DNA from: BOG-908 sp965198915
GTDB taxonomy: Bacteria > Pseudomonadota > Alphaproteobacteria > Acetobacterales > Acetobacteraceae
Direction: 5' to 3'
NCBI GenBank assembly: GCA_965198915.1
Contig: CBDAQC010000002.1
Location: 1,426,001 to 1,490,000 of the forward strand
DNA: 64,000 bases
Within the stretch, counting starts at the first letter, position 1, and each line of letters starts with the position of its first letter. Below the pieces are notes generated by a model. The model was not told where the DNA came from, searched no databases, and worked only from the letters and a program-made list of their open reading frames with translations. The translations under genes and the position numbers were made by a program. Below, piece after piece: positions 26,001 through 35,969 of the stretch.

Positions 26001-26381
26001 ATGTCACACAAGCGTACAATGAAACATCTTGAGGATTGTGTCGGTGACCTGATCAAACGGCACTGCCCTCGCACTATCGTTGTGTTTGCCGCCCTTCTTG
26101 TTGCCATCGCGTGTCCGAGGGCATTAGCCACGCCATCTCAGGCTGCCGCCGAACCCACAACCGTCATCGGCATAACCGACACAGACTTGTGGTGGGACGG
26201 AAAGGCAGTGCCGAATTATGTTTTGCTTAGAGATATGCTTGCCGAGCAGGCCCGCGAACATCCGGGATCCGATGTCTGGCTAGACGCAAGCAAAGCCCTG
26301 GATGGCTCGCAATCCTTGCGCGTTAGAGACCTGATCGCGCATTACCATTTGAGGCTGCGGACGATGAATGACGGTTTATGA
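26001..26381 (+). CDS. Hypothetical exported or membrane-anchored protein between trpE and trpG
   Basis: A 126-residue frame (ATG 26001; it can extend up to 25923, or start at 26019). A basic N-terminus and one hydrophobic segment (TIVVFAALLVAIA, about residues 25-37) with an Ala-rich cleavage-like region precede a soluble domain (ITDTDLWWDGKAVPNYVLL...). The periplasmic layout weakly recalls ExbD/TolR C-terminal domains, but I would not assign it. Base composition is clearly less G/C-rich than the neighbours, and it splits trpE from trpG, both signs of insertion. No ribosome site is convincing. Confidence 0.4.
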   Translation: MSHKRTMKHLEDCVGDLIKRHCPRTIVVFAALLVAIACPRALATPSQAAAEPTTVIGITDTDLWWDGKAVPNYVLLRDMLAEQAREHPGSDVWLDASKALDGSQSLRVRDLIAHYHLRLRTMNDGL

Positions 26382-26589
26382 GGACGGGTCGCATATTCTC
26401 CGACAGTGAGGCCGCTTGTGAAAGCAGCGATGCGCAACGATTTTGGGCGGCGATGCCGCTGAGCTTGCAGATCCAGGGATCATGGCGATAACCGAAACCA
26501 ACACACGGCTGACTCTCCTTGATAAACAGCTGCGACTCTCTCGCTAAAAAGTTTGCCTTGCCCACCTATCACGCCCACCAAGGCCGAAC

Positions 26590-27192
26590 ATGATCCTCCT
26601 GATCGACAACTACGACAGCTTCACCTTCAACCTCGTCCACTATTTCGGCGAGCTGGGCGCGGCGTGCGACGTACGTCGCAACGACGCGATCACCGTCGGG
26701 GACGCACTCGCGATGAATCCGGAGGCGATCGTCCTGTCGCCTGGCCCGTGCAGCCCCAACGAAGCCGGCATCTGTTGTGACCTGATCCAGGCCGCCGCCG
26801 GCGAGATCCCGCTGCTGGGCGTGTGCCTGGGCCACCAGGCGATCGGGCAGGTGTTCGGCGGCGAGGTGGTGCGTGCGCCCGTGCCGATGCACGGCAAGGT
26901 CAGTCCGGTGCGGCACCAGGGCAGCGATGTGTTCGAAGGCCTGCCCAGCCCGTTCGGCGCCACGCGCTATCACAGCCTGACAGTGCGGCCGGACACCCTG
27001 CCCGCCTGCCTGGTGGCCACGGCACATACGGAGGACGGCGTGATCATGGGCCTGCGCCACGAAAGCCATCCGGTGTTCGGCGTGCAGTTCCACCCGGAAA
27101 GCATCGCCAGCGAACACGGCCACGACATACTGGCCAACTTCCTGAAACTCGCCCGCGCCGCCAACCAGCAAAACGCCCGTGTCCCAGCCTGA
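26590..27192 (+). CDS. trpG: Anthranilate synthase component II / glutamine amidotransferase
   Basis: A 200-residue class I amidotransferase that supplies ammonia to TrpE (and in many bacteria also to PabB). It starts MILLIDNYDSFTFNLVHY; the catalytic Cys is in LLGVCLGHQAIGQ and the His/Glu pair in GVQFHPESIASEHG. Length is standard. It lies on the same strand as trpE and trpD but is bracketed by a left family 1 arm at 25828 and a right arm at 27211. Confidence 0.96.
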   Translation: MILLIDNYDSFTFNLVHYFGELGAACDVRRNDAITVGDALAMNPEAIVLSPGPCSPNEAGICCDLIQAAAGEIPLLGVCLGHQAIGQVFGGEVVRAPVPMHGKVSPVRHQGSDVFEGLPSPFGATRYHSLTVRPDTLPACLVATAHTEDGVIMGLRHESHPVFGVQFHPESIASEHGHDILANFLKLARAANQQNARVPA

Positions 27193-27210
27193 ACCCAAGC
27201 CGCAAATGCG

Positions 27211-27268
27211 CGGAGACAAAAGTTTTTTGGTTCTCTTTTTCAAAAAAGAACCGCTTTCTTGCTTCCTC
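27211..27268. repeat. Family 1 single right arm upstream of trpD
   Basis: GACAAAAGTTTTTTGGTTCT then CTTTTTCAAAAAAGAACCGC: the GGTTCT/AGAACC variant of the inner hairpin. It ends three bases before the trpD ATG; no Shine-Dalgarno sequence lies between. Confidence 0.8.
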
Positions 27269-27270
27269 CC

Positions 27271-28284
<1,014 letters not shown>

Positions 28285-28301
28285 AACGGGTTTACAGATC
28301 G

Positions 28302-29120
28302 ATGCCGGACTCCCTTCACCCTGATCTGCCGGACGCCCTGGCACAGATCTGCGCCGACACGGCGGCCGAGGTGGACCGCCGCCGCCTGGCTGTGCCGCAG
28401 CGCGCGCTGCAGAAGCAGATCGCGCAGCGCAAGCACCGGCCGCGCGGCTTCGGCGAGGCGCTGAAGCGGCAACTGATCGCGGGCAAATGCGGGCTGATCG
28501 CGGAGATCAAGCGCGCGTCGCCGTCCGGCGGGCTGATACGGGGCGAGATCGTGCCGGGCGACCTGGCGCGTGCCTATGAGGCGGGCGGCGCCACCTGCCT
28601 GTCCGTGCTGACGGACGGGCCGCACTTCCACGGCTCGCTGGCGGACATGCAGGCGGCACGCGCGGCCGTGGGCCTGCCGGTGCTGCGCAAGGATTTCATC
28701 ATCGATCCTTGGCAGGTCTACGAAAGCCGCGCGGCAGGTGCGGATTGCATATTGCTGATCATGGCGGCGCTGACGGACGCCCAGGCCATCGAGCTGGAAG
28801 GCCTGGCGCGCGACCTGGACCTGGACGTGCTGGTGGAAGTGCACGACCGGCGCGAGCTGGACCGTGCGCTGGGCCTGCAGACGCCGCTTATCGGCATCAA
28901 CAACCGCAACCTGAAAACGCTGTCCACCGACATCGAGACGACGATCGAGCTGGCGCCGCACGTCTCGCCGGGGCGCATTCTGGTGACGGAGAGCGGGATA
29001 CGCGACCATGCCGACCTGAAACGCCTGGCGGCGGTGGGCGCGCATTGCATGCTGGTTGGGGAAAGCCTGTTGCGGCAGGCGGATCTTGTGGCAGCGACGC
29101 GGACTTTGTTGTGTGGCTGA
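28302..29120 (+). CDS. trpC: Indole-3-glycerol phosphate synthase
   Basis: A 272-residue (beta/alpha)8-barrel enzyme of tryptophan synthesis. Conserved segments are LIAEIKRASPSGGLIRGE (catalytic Lys), LSVLTDGPHFHGS, LPVLRKDFIIDPWQVYESRAAGAD, GINNRNLKTLSTDIE and ILVTESGIRDHADL. It starts 17 bases after trpD, so both are co-transcribed. trpF and trpBA are not in this window. Confidence 0.96.
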   Translation: MPDSLHPDLPDALAQICADTAAEVDRRRLAVPQRALQKQIAQRKHRPRGFGEALKRQLIAGKCGLIAEIKRASPSGGLIRGEIVPGDLARAYEAGGATCLSVLTDGPHFHGSLADMQAARAAVGLPVLRKDFIIDPWQVYESRAAGADCILLIMAALTDAQAIELEGLARDLDLDVLVEVHDRRELDRALGLQTPLIGINNRNLKTLSTDIETTIELAPHVSPGRILVTESGIRDHADLKRLAAVGAHCMLVGESLLRQADLVAATRTLLCG

Positions 29121-29122
29121 AG

Positions 29123-29279
29123 AGGAAGAAAGGCCTTCTTTCTTGAAAAGAAGCAAAGAACTTTCGTCTCCCAGCCACTGCTACCGCCCGGTGCTGTCCT
29201 GTGCGAACCGGCTGCTGCAGATGCGACAGGACCAAAGGTCTTTTGCTTCTTTTCGTCAGAAAAGAAGGCTTTGCCTTCT
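29123..29279. repeat. Family 1 element, full copy, between trpC and moaC
   Basis: Left arm 29123-29170 (AAGGCCTTCTTTCTTGAAAA...), right arm 29228-29279 (TTTTGCTTCTTTTCGTCAGA...). Inner spacer contains GGCTGCTGCAGATGCGACAGG. The right arm ends at the base before the moaC ATG. Confidence 0.85.
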
Positions 29280-29750
<471 letters not shown>

Positions 29751-29788
29751 AAAGGCGGGTCCGTGACGGGCGTGTTCCGCCCGGCCGG

Positions 29789-31000
29789 GTGCCGGCGTTC
29801 GTGACCACGCTGCTCTCCGTATCCGAAGCGCGCGCCCGGATACTGGCGAAACTGGCCCGGACGGGTGCGGAGACCGTGGCGCTGGCGGAGGGTTCCGGCC
29901 GGGTGCTCGCGGCCGATGTGCACGCGCGGCTGACGCAGCCGCCGGCCGACGTGTCCGCGATGGATGGCTACGCGTTGCGGGCCGCGGACGCGGCGGCGGG
30001 GGCGCGCCTGCGCGTGGTGGGCGCCGCACCGGCCGGCCGGCCGTTTGACGGCACTCTGAAATGGGGCGAGGCGGTCAGGCTGTTCACCGGCAGCATCATC
30101 CCGGCCGGCGCGGATTGCGTCCTGCTGCAGGAAGACGCGGAGGCCGATGCGGAGACGGTGGCGGCACGCGAGGCGCCGCGCGCCGGCCAGCACATACGCC
30201 GCCAGGGGCAGGATTTCTCCGTGGGCGAGCGGCTGCTGGCGGCCGGGCGCAGGCTGGGGGCGCGCGACCTGGGGCTGGCGGCGGCGGGCAACCATCCCTG
30301 GCTGACGGTGCACCGCCGGCCGCGCGTGGCCATCCTGGCCACCGGTGACGAGCTGAGCCTGCCCGGCGAGAGCATCCCGCCCGGCGGCATCGTCAGTTCC
30401 AACGCGCATTGCCTGGCGGCGCTGGTGCGCAGCGCCGGCGCGGAGGCGACGATCCTGCCTGTGGCGCGCGACACTTCGGCCGAGATTGCCGCGGCCGCCG
30501 CGGGCGCGCGCGGCGCCGACATGCTGGTGACCACGGGCGGCGCCAGCGTGGGTGACCACGATCTGGTGCAGGCGGGTCTGGGGGCGGTGGGGTTCAGGCT
30601 GGAGTTCTGGAAGATCGCCATGCGGCCAGGCAAGCCGATGATCTTTGGCGATCTGGGCGGCATCCCGGTGCTGGGGTTGCCCGGCAATCCGGTCAGCGCC
30701 TTCGTGTGCTCGGTGCTGTTCCTGCTGCCGGCGCTGGCGCGCCTGGGCGGGCTTGAGCAATGCGAGCCGGTGGAGGAGGCGGCGGTGCTGGGCGCGCCGG
30801 TGCGGGCAAACGATCATCGCGCGGACCACCTGCGCGCCACGCTCACCGCGGGCGCCGGCGGCGGCTGGGTGGCCATGCCGTTCGAGCGGCAGGATTCGGC
30901 CCTGCTGCGCGCCCTGGCGGAGGCGGATGCCCTGGTGCTGCGGGCCCCGCACGCGCCGGCCCTGGCGGCCGGGGAAGCCGTGCGCGTAATCCGGCTGTAG
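29789..31000 (+). CDS. moeA: Molybdopterin molybdenumtransferase
   Basis: A 403-residue enzyme that inserts molybdate into adenylated molybdopterin. Seen are SAMDGYALR, LFTGSIIPAGADCVLLQED, RQGQDFSVGERLL, ILATGDEL, VTTGGASVGDHD, FWKIAMRPGKPMIFG and LGLPGNPVSAFV. It starts at GTG 29789 (GTG 29801 possible), 38 bases after moaC. In many alphaproteobacteria lexA follows moeA; here a hairpin and a DUF892 gene follow instead. Confidence 0.95.
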   Translation: MPAFVTTLLSVSEARARILAKLARTGAETVALAEGSGRVLAADVHARLTQPPADVSAMDGYALRAADAAAGARLRVVGAAPAGRPFDGTLKWGEAVRLFTGSIIPAGADCVLLQEDAEADAETVAAREAPRAGQHIRRQGQDFSVGERLLAAGRRLGARDLGLAAAGNHPWLTVHRRPRVAILATGDELSLPGESIPPGGIVSSNAHCLAALVRSAGAEATILPVARDTSAEIAAAAAGARGADMLVTTGGASVGDHDLVQAGLGAVGFRLEFWKIAMRPGKPMIFGDLGGIPVLGLPGNPVSAFVCSVLFLLPALARLGGLEQCEPVEEAAVLGAPVRANDHRADHLRATLTAGAGGGWVAMPFERQDSALLRALAEADALVLRAPHAPALAAGEAVRVIRL

Positions 31001-31046
31001 CGCCGCTTCCGCTTCAATCGGCAACATCCTGATTTGCATGGCAGGG

Positions 31047-31075
31047 CCGGCGCGCGAACCTGGCGCGCGCCGGGG
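31047..31075. other. Strong G/C hairpin downstream of moeA
   Basis: CCGGCGCGCG and CGCGCGCCGG form a perfect 10-bp stem around AACCTGG. No T-run follows, so it is not a standard intrinsic terminator; it may shield the moeA mRNA 3' end or help Rho-dependent ending. Confidence 0.5.
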
Positions 31076-31191
31076 CCTGCGGAACGTTCAGGCTGGCCGT
31101 CACAACTGGCTTACTGCGTCCGAACCTGGGTGTGCGCACCGAGTTGCTTGGGTGCCAGGCTTTCGCCGGTTGCGAGACACAGGAGAGAACA

Positions 31192-31689
31192 ATGGATATG
31201 TCGGCTCAGGGCGCGACTGCGGATGTCAGGACGATGCTGCAGGATGCGATCACGGCGGTGCAGGCGGCCGGTGAATCCGGCAAGCACGCCACGGCGAAAA
31301 TCCAGGAGCAGGCAAGCGATTCCGGTTTGAAGGAGTTGCTGCAACACGGATCGAAACACGCCGAGACCTGGGCCGAACGCCTGGCGCAGGCCAGTGCGAA
31401 GCTGGGCGCAGCACAGTCCCAGACGCAGGCCAACCCGATCATCGACGCGATCCAGCAGGTCGGCGGCAAGATCATCAGCAAGGCCGCCGATCCTGTCGCA
31501 CGTGACCTCGGCATCATCGCGAGCGGCCAGCTGGCGCTGCACTATTACATCGCGGCGTTCGGAACGATGGCGTCCTACGCCCGGATGTTGGGCATGGAGG
31601 AGGTTGCGCAGTCACTGCACACCTGCCTGGAAGAAGCCAAGAAAGGCGACGAGCGATACACCGAACTGGCAAACAAGCTGGGCAAATAG
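31192..31689 (+). CDS. DUF892 / YciF-type ferritin-like protein
   Basis: A 165-residue all-helical protein. LKELLQHGSKHAETWAERLAQASAKLG, DPVARDLGIIASGQLALHYYIAAFGTMASYARMLG and TCLEEAKKGDERYTELA correspond to the four-helix YciE/YciF pattern, whose members are ferritin-like and induced by osmotic or oxidative stress. Some of the usual metal-ligand Glu/His positions are present (H-x-E-T, ALHYYIA), others unclear. ATG 31192 follows CAGGAGAG, one of the best ribosome sites in the window. It stands alone. Confidence 0.7.
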   Translation: MDMSAQGATADVRTMLQDAITAVQAAGESGKHATAKIQEQASDSGLKELLQHGSKHAETWAERLAQASAKLGAAQSQTQANPIIDAIQQVGGKIISKAADPVARDLGIIASGQLALHYYIAAFGTMASYARMLGMEEVAQSLHTCLEEAKKGDERYTELANKLGK

Positions 31690-31740
31690 CTGGTGTAGAG
31701 ACTGCGTTCGTCCGCCAAAAGCCACCCCAGCGCCGAACCA

Positions 31741-31797
31741 GCAAAGGATCAAACGTTTTTTGCTTCTTTTTTTCAAAAAAGAAGGCGTTGCTTCCTC
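31741..31797. repeat. Family 1 single right arm between convergent DUF892 and gspF genes
   Basis: AAACGTTTTTTGCTTCTTTT then TTTCAAAAAAGAAGGC. It lies 1 base from the gspF stop; no start codon is near, so here a terminator-like role fits better. Confidence 0.75.
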
Positions 31798-31798
31798 C

Positions 31799-33025
31799 TT
31801 ACTGCGCCAGATCGTTCAAGCTGAGCATCGCCAGCAACAGCGAACTCACGATACCTGCCACGGCCACGCCCATCGTCAGGATCAGCACAGGCACGATCAG
31901 CGCCGTCACCCGCTCGATCCCTATGCGTGACTGCTCCTCGTGTATCTCGGCCGCGCGCAGGGACATGCCGCCGAGCTGGGCGGTCTCCTCGCCCAGACGC
32001 AGCAGATACACCGTGCGGATCGGGAAGATGCCCGATTGCTGCAGCGGTTTTGCCAGGCCCGAGCCGCCTTTCGCACTCTCGGTCGCGGCGCGCACGGCGC
32101 CGGTGGCCGCGGTGTTGCCGATCACCTCGGCCACTATGCCGAGAGCGGCGACCAGCGGCACGCCGTTCTGCAGCAGCGTCCCAAGCGTGCGGGCAAAGCG
32201 GGCGGCGAGAAGCTCGCGCGAGAGCGTGCCGAGCACGGGGAGCTGCAGGAGCCTGCGGTCCCACCACAGCCGCGGCCCCGGCCGGGCGAGCGCCTGGCGG
32301 ACGGCCAGGAACAGGACGACCAGCAGCCCGGCGGCGTACAGCCCGTAGCCGGACACGAAAGCGCCCAGGGCGATGACGATCTGCGTGGCCGGCGGCAGCG
32401 CCGCGCCCGCCTGCTCGAACATCGGCACGAACTGCGGCAGCACCTGGGTGAGCAGCAGGACGATGGCGCCGATGCCGGCCACCAGCAGGATGACCGGGTA
32501 GATCAGCGAGGAGATGACGCTGGCGCGCAGGGCGCGCTGCTTCTCCAGCAGGTCGGCCATGCGATCGAGCGTGCTGGCCAGGTTGCCGCCTGCCTCGCCG
32601 GCACGGATCAGGCCCACATAGAGGTTGGGGAAGCTTGCAGGATGCCGGCTGAGTGCGGTGGCGAAGGGGCTGCCGTCGCGCACCGCGTCGCGTATCTGGG
32701 TGAGGATGGCGCGCACGTGTTTCTTCGGCGCGGTGTCCACCAGGAAGCGCAGCGCGCGGTCCAAATCCTGCCCGGCCCCAAGCATGACGGCGAGTTCGCG
32801 GGTGATTTCCGAGAGGTCCTGGCCGGACAGGCGCTTGCCGCCGCCGAACTCTGCGCCGAGCAGGGAGGCCGCCAGGCCGCGCCCGCGTTCGGCGGGTTCG
32901 GCGCGCATCGGCAGACTGCCCTGGCGGCGCAGTATGTCGATCACCGCCTGCTCGCTCGGCGCCTCCATCAGGCCGGTGGCGGTCTCGCCGGTGGGGGTGA
33001 TGGCGGTGTAGCGGAAGCTGGGCAT
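31799..33025 (-). CDS. gspF: Type II secretion system inner-membrane protein GspF
   Basis: A 408-residue platform protein of type II secretion or type IV pilus-like machines. Two tandem GspF domains are seen: one around residues 70-190 (ITRELAVMLGAGQDLDRAL ... LIRAGEAGGNLASTLDRMAD) and one around 270-395 (ARTLGTLLQNGVPLVAAL ... LLRLGEETAQLGGM), with membrane segments near 170-195, 220-245 and 375-400. It follows gspE and the inserted hydrolase on the same strand. The pseudopilins and GspC, D, G-N are not in this window. Confidence 0.9.
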   Translation of the reverse strand: MPSFRYTAITPTGETATGLMEAPSEQAVIDILRRQGSLPMRAEPAERGRGLAASLLGAEFGGGKRLSGQDLSEITRELAVMLGAGQDLDRALRFLVDTAPKKHVRAILTQIRDAVRDGSPFATALSRHPASFPNLYVGLIRAGEAGGNLASTLDRMADLLEKQRALRASVISSLIYPVILLVAGIGAIVLLLTQVLPQFVPMFEQAGAALPPATQIVIALGAFVSGYGLYAAGLLVVLFLAVRQALARPGPRLWWDRRLLQLPVLGTLSRELLAARFARTLGTLLQNGVPLVAALGIVAEVIGNTAATGAVRAATESAKGGSGLAKPLQQSGIFPIRTVYLLRLGEETAQLGGMSLRAAEIHEEQSRIGIERVTALIVPVLILTMGVAVAGIVSSLLLAMLSLNDLAQ

Positions 33026-33177
33026 CTATATGGCCGCGACAGGCGGGCGCAGGCGGGCCGTGCGCAACCGGGCGCGGCTTGCGCGCGCCAGGCGGCCGCC
33101 CTGCGGCAGGGCCGCGCTCGCGGGGTCAGACACTGGCCGTACTCCGCCGCCACGAAGGAAAGCGTCGCGCGCCAGGT

Positions 33178-34134
33178 TCACGCCAGGAAGTCCCGCAGGG
33201 CCGCATCGAATTTCGCCGGCTGGTCGATGAAGATGAAATGCGCGCTGTCATCGATGCGGATGAGCCTGGCGCCTCGCAGGGGCGCGTAGACGCTGTGCAT
33301 CAGCGCGTCCACCTGCGCGGCGCTGTACGGCTCGTCCTTGTTCCAGGCGTAGAGGATGGTGGTCGGCACGGTGATCTTCGGCAGGTCGGGCGTGAGGTCG
33401 GTCTCGATCAGCTCGCGCATCGCGCGGCCGGCGACGCCGTGGTCGCTGATCATCGCCTCGCGCTCGATTTCCGGGCGCGCGGACGCGGTCATGATCATGC
33501 CGTTCAGGGTCGGCGTCAGCTCCCGGCGATAGGCGGCCGCGTCGGCATGTTCCATTCCCCCGCCTATGGCGTTGGCGATCGCTTCGATCTGCGCGCGCTG
33601 CGCGCCAGGCGGCGCCATGACGATGGCCGGGTTCGGCAGCTCATCCACCACCATCAGCCGGCCGAGGGCCGCCGGGTGGCGTTCGGCGAGCATCAGCCCG
33701 ATGGTGCCCCCCATCGAATGGCCGACGAGCGCGGGTTTCTGCAGGTTCTGCCGGGTGATGTAGGCGGCCAGACCCTCCGCGGTGCCGGCGCAGACCGGGC
33801 CCTGCGCGTTGGCGCCCGTCGGCTCGCCGGCGAAGCCGGCGATCTGGACCAGGTGCACGCGGTACTTGCCGCCGAGCGAGGCTACCGCCGGGTTCCAGAC
33901 GTCCCGCGAGCAGGTGAGGCCGGGGACGAATATGACGTCCGGGCCCGCGCCCTGGACGGTGACGGAGAAGCGGTCCATGGCAACGGTCTGTGCCGCCGTG
34001 CGACGCGTGGTGGCCGCAAGCGCCGCGGCGGCCGCAAGGGTCAGAAAAGCACGCCGGTCCAAGCTTGGCGTCGCCAGGTGATGCGCGGCAGCCGTCCTGC
34101 CAGGCAGAAAGGTTTCGCGTCCGCCTGCCATCAC
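33178..34134 (-). CDS. Tat-exported alpha/beta hydrolase inside the gspE-gspF operon
   Basis: A 318-residue protein whose ATG overlaps the gspE stop by four bases. The N-terminus has a twin-arginine signal: SLDRRAFLTLAAAAALAA (Arg27-Arg28) ending near TAAQT. The mature part has the oxyanion VPGLTCSRDVW, the nucleophile elbow VGHSMGGT (Ser140) and a C-terminal IDDSAHFIFID (His). It is a serine hydrolase, substrate unknown. A folded, Tat-exported enzyme co-made with the secretion ATPase is a natural candidate substrate of that type II system, which moves folded periplasmic proteins; this is an inference from context. Confidence 0.85.
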   Translation of the reverse strand: MMAGGRETFLPGRTAAAHHLATPSLDRRAFLTLAAAAALAATTRRTAAQTVAMDRFSVTVQGAGPDVIFVPGLTCSRDVWNPAVASLGGKYRVHLVQIAGFAGEPTGANAQGPVCAGTAEGLAAYITRQNLQKPALVGHSMGGTIGLMLAERHPAALGRLMVVDELPNPAIVMAPPGAQRAQIEAIANAIGGGMEHADAAAYRRELTPTLNGMIMTASARPEIEREAMISDHGVAGRAMRELIETDLTPDLPKITVPTTILYAWNKDEPYSAAQVDALMHSVYAPLRGARLIRIDDSAHFIFIDQPAKFDAALRDFLA

Positions 34135-35888
34135 GCCTCCGCCCGGATGCTGCGCACCACTTCCTCGATCGTCGTGGTGCCGGCCAGGGCCGCCTCCAGC
34201 CCCGCGCTGAACATCGTTACCATTCCGGAACCTACGGCTGCGCGTTCTATCTCGTTCTGGTCGGCCTTGGAGAATATCAGGTGTTCGATCTCCGCGTTAG
34301 GCTGCAAGAACTCGGCGATCGCCTGGCGCCCGCGATAGCCGGTGCTGCGGCATTGCGCGCAGCCCACCGGGTGCCACAGATGCACCGGCGCGCCGTTGGT
34401 GCGGCGCTCCAGGTCGAAGCGCTTGATCAGCTCGGGCGGCGCCTCGGCCTCTCGCTTGCAACTGTCGCACAGCCGGCGGACCAGGCGCTGCGCCAGCACG
34501 CCGCGCAGCACGGCGGTCAGCAGGTAGTCCTCCAGCCCCATGTCACGCAGGCGGGTGATGCTGGCGGCCGACGAGTTGGTGTGCAGCGTGGACAGCACCA
34601 GGTGCCCGGTCAGCGCCGCCTGCACGGCGATCTGCGCCGTCTCCAGGTCGCGCACCTCGCCCACCATGATCACGTCGGGGTCTTGCCGCAGGATCGAGCG
34701 CAGCAGGGCGGCGAAGGTCAGCCCGATCTGCGGCTTGGTCTGTATCTGGTTGATGCCGTTGAGCTGGTACTCGATCGGGTCTTCCACGGTGACGATGTTG
34801 CGGCTGACGGCGTTGATCGCGGTCAGGCCGGTGTACAGCGTGGTGGTCTTGCCCGAGCCGGTAGGCCCGGTGACGAGCAGGATGCCGTTCGGCAGTTCCA
34901 GCGCGCGTGACCATTCGCGCACCACGCCGGCCGGCAGGCCCAGTTTCACGTAGTCGAAAGTGACGCTGGAGCGGTCCAGCACGCGCAGCACCACTTTCTC
35001 GCCGTACAGCGAGGGGATGGTGGAGACGCGGAAATCGATCTCGGTGCCGCGCACCGCCAGCTTGATGCGGCCGTCCTGCGGCAGGCGGCGCTCGGCGATG
35101 TCCAGCTTGGCCATGATCTTGATGCGGCTGATGATCGCCGGCGCCAGGCGGGCGGCGGGGCTGTCGGCCTCGTGCAGCACGCCGTCGTAGCGGTAACGCA
35201 CGCGCAGGCGGTCCTCGAAGGGTTCGACGTGGATGTCGCTGGCGCGCGTCTCCACCGCGCGGCCGATGATCTGGTTGACCAGGCGTATCACCGGCGCCTC
35301 GCTGGCCAGGTCCTTCAGCCGCTCGGCGTCTTCCTCCAGCCCGGCGCCGCCCTCGCCGTGGTGCTCCGCCTCGGCCGCCTCGCCCTCCGGATACAGCCGG
35401 CCGAAAGCGGCTTCCAGCTCGATCGGCACCACGATCTCCAGCCGCGTCGGCAGGCCGGTGGCCGCCGAGACGGCCGCGGGCGTGAACGCGTCCAGCGCGT
35501 CGGCCACGCCCAGCACCAGCGTGTCGTCCTCCACGGCCAGCGGGCAGGCGCGCGCGGTGCGCAGGAAGCGCGGCGTCAGGCGTTCCGGCAGCAGCGGCGC
35601 CTCGGGGAAGCGCGCCGGGCCGGCGAGCGGGGCGCCCAGCAGGGTGGCGTACGCCTCGGCCAGGCCGCGCTCCGTCACCAGGCCGAGCTGTATCAGCACG
35701 AGGTCCAGCCGCTGGCCGCTCTCCGCCGCCACGCGCCGGCCGCGCTCGATAGTCTGCACGTCACACTGGTTCTGGCGCAGCAATATGCTGGCCAGCAGGT
35801 CCACCTGCCGCGCCAGCGGGGCGTCGCTGGTCTGGCCTGGCTGTCCGGGGGGTTGCGTCAGCGTGCCGCGTGCGCCCTGTGCCGTCAT
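34131..35888 (-). CDS. gspE: Type II secretion system ATPase GspE
   Basis: A 585-residue secretion ATPase: N-terminal MshEN-like domain, then the nucleotide domain with Walker A GPTGSGKTTTLY (about residue 340), Asp box TVEDPIEYQL, Walker B DPDVIMVGEVRD, His box TGHLVLSTLHTN, and the tetracysteine zinc module CDSCKRE...CAQCRSTGYRG. It powers pseudopilus growth at the inner membrane. ATG 35888 is preferred over GTG 35897 because AGGAG then lies eight bases upstream. It is divergent from the prepilin peptidase gene across 81 bases. Confidence 0.93.
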   Translation of the reverse strand: MTAQGARGTLTQPPGQPGQTSDAPLARQVDLLASILLRQNQCDVQTIERGRRVAAESGQRLDLVLIQLGLVTERGLAEAYATLLGAPLAGPARFPEAPLLPERLTPRFLRTARACPLAVEDDTLVLGVADALDAFTPAAVSAATGLPTRLEIVVPIELEAAFGRLYPEGEAAEAEHHGEGGAGLEEDAERLKDLASEAPVIRLVNQIIGRAVETRASDIHVEPFEDRLRVRYRYDGVLHEADSPAARLAPAIISRIKIMAKLDIAERRLPQDGRIKLAVRGTEIDFRVSTIPSLYGEKVVLRVLDRSSVTFDYVKLGLPAGVVREWSRALELPNGILLVTGPTGSGKTTTLYTGLTAINAVSRNIVTVEDPIEYQLNGINQIQTKPQIGLTFAALLRSILRQDPDVIMVGEVRDLETAQIAVQAALTGHLVLSTLHTNSSAASITRLRDMGLEDYLLTAVLRGVLAQRLVRRLCDSCKREAEAPPELIKRFDLERRTNGAPVHLWHPVGCAQCRSTGYRGRQAIAEFLQPNAEIEHLIFSKADQNEIERAAVGSGMVTMFSAGLEAALAGTTTIEEVVRSIRAEA

Positions 35889-35969
35889 GTGTCCCACTCC
35901 TGTGCCGGCCCGCCCTGGCTGGTGGCGTCCGGCTCTCCCGCTCTGTATGTGCCCATTCTGCGGGGAAGC

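Noticed and set aside
26323..26565. Minus-strand frame between the low-GC ORF and trpG as a transposase remnant
   Set aside because: No DDE or other transposase motif could be recognised and it has no start signal.
29751..31191. lexA downstream of moeA
   Set aside because: The expected neighbour is not there; the gap holds only a hairpin and then the DUF892 gene.
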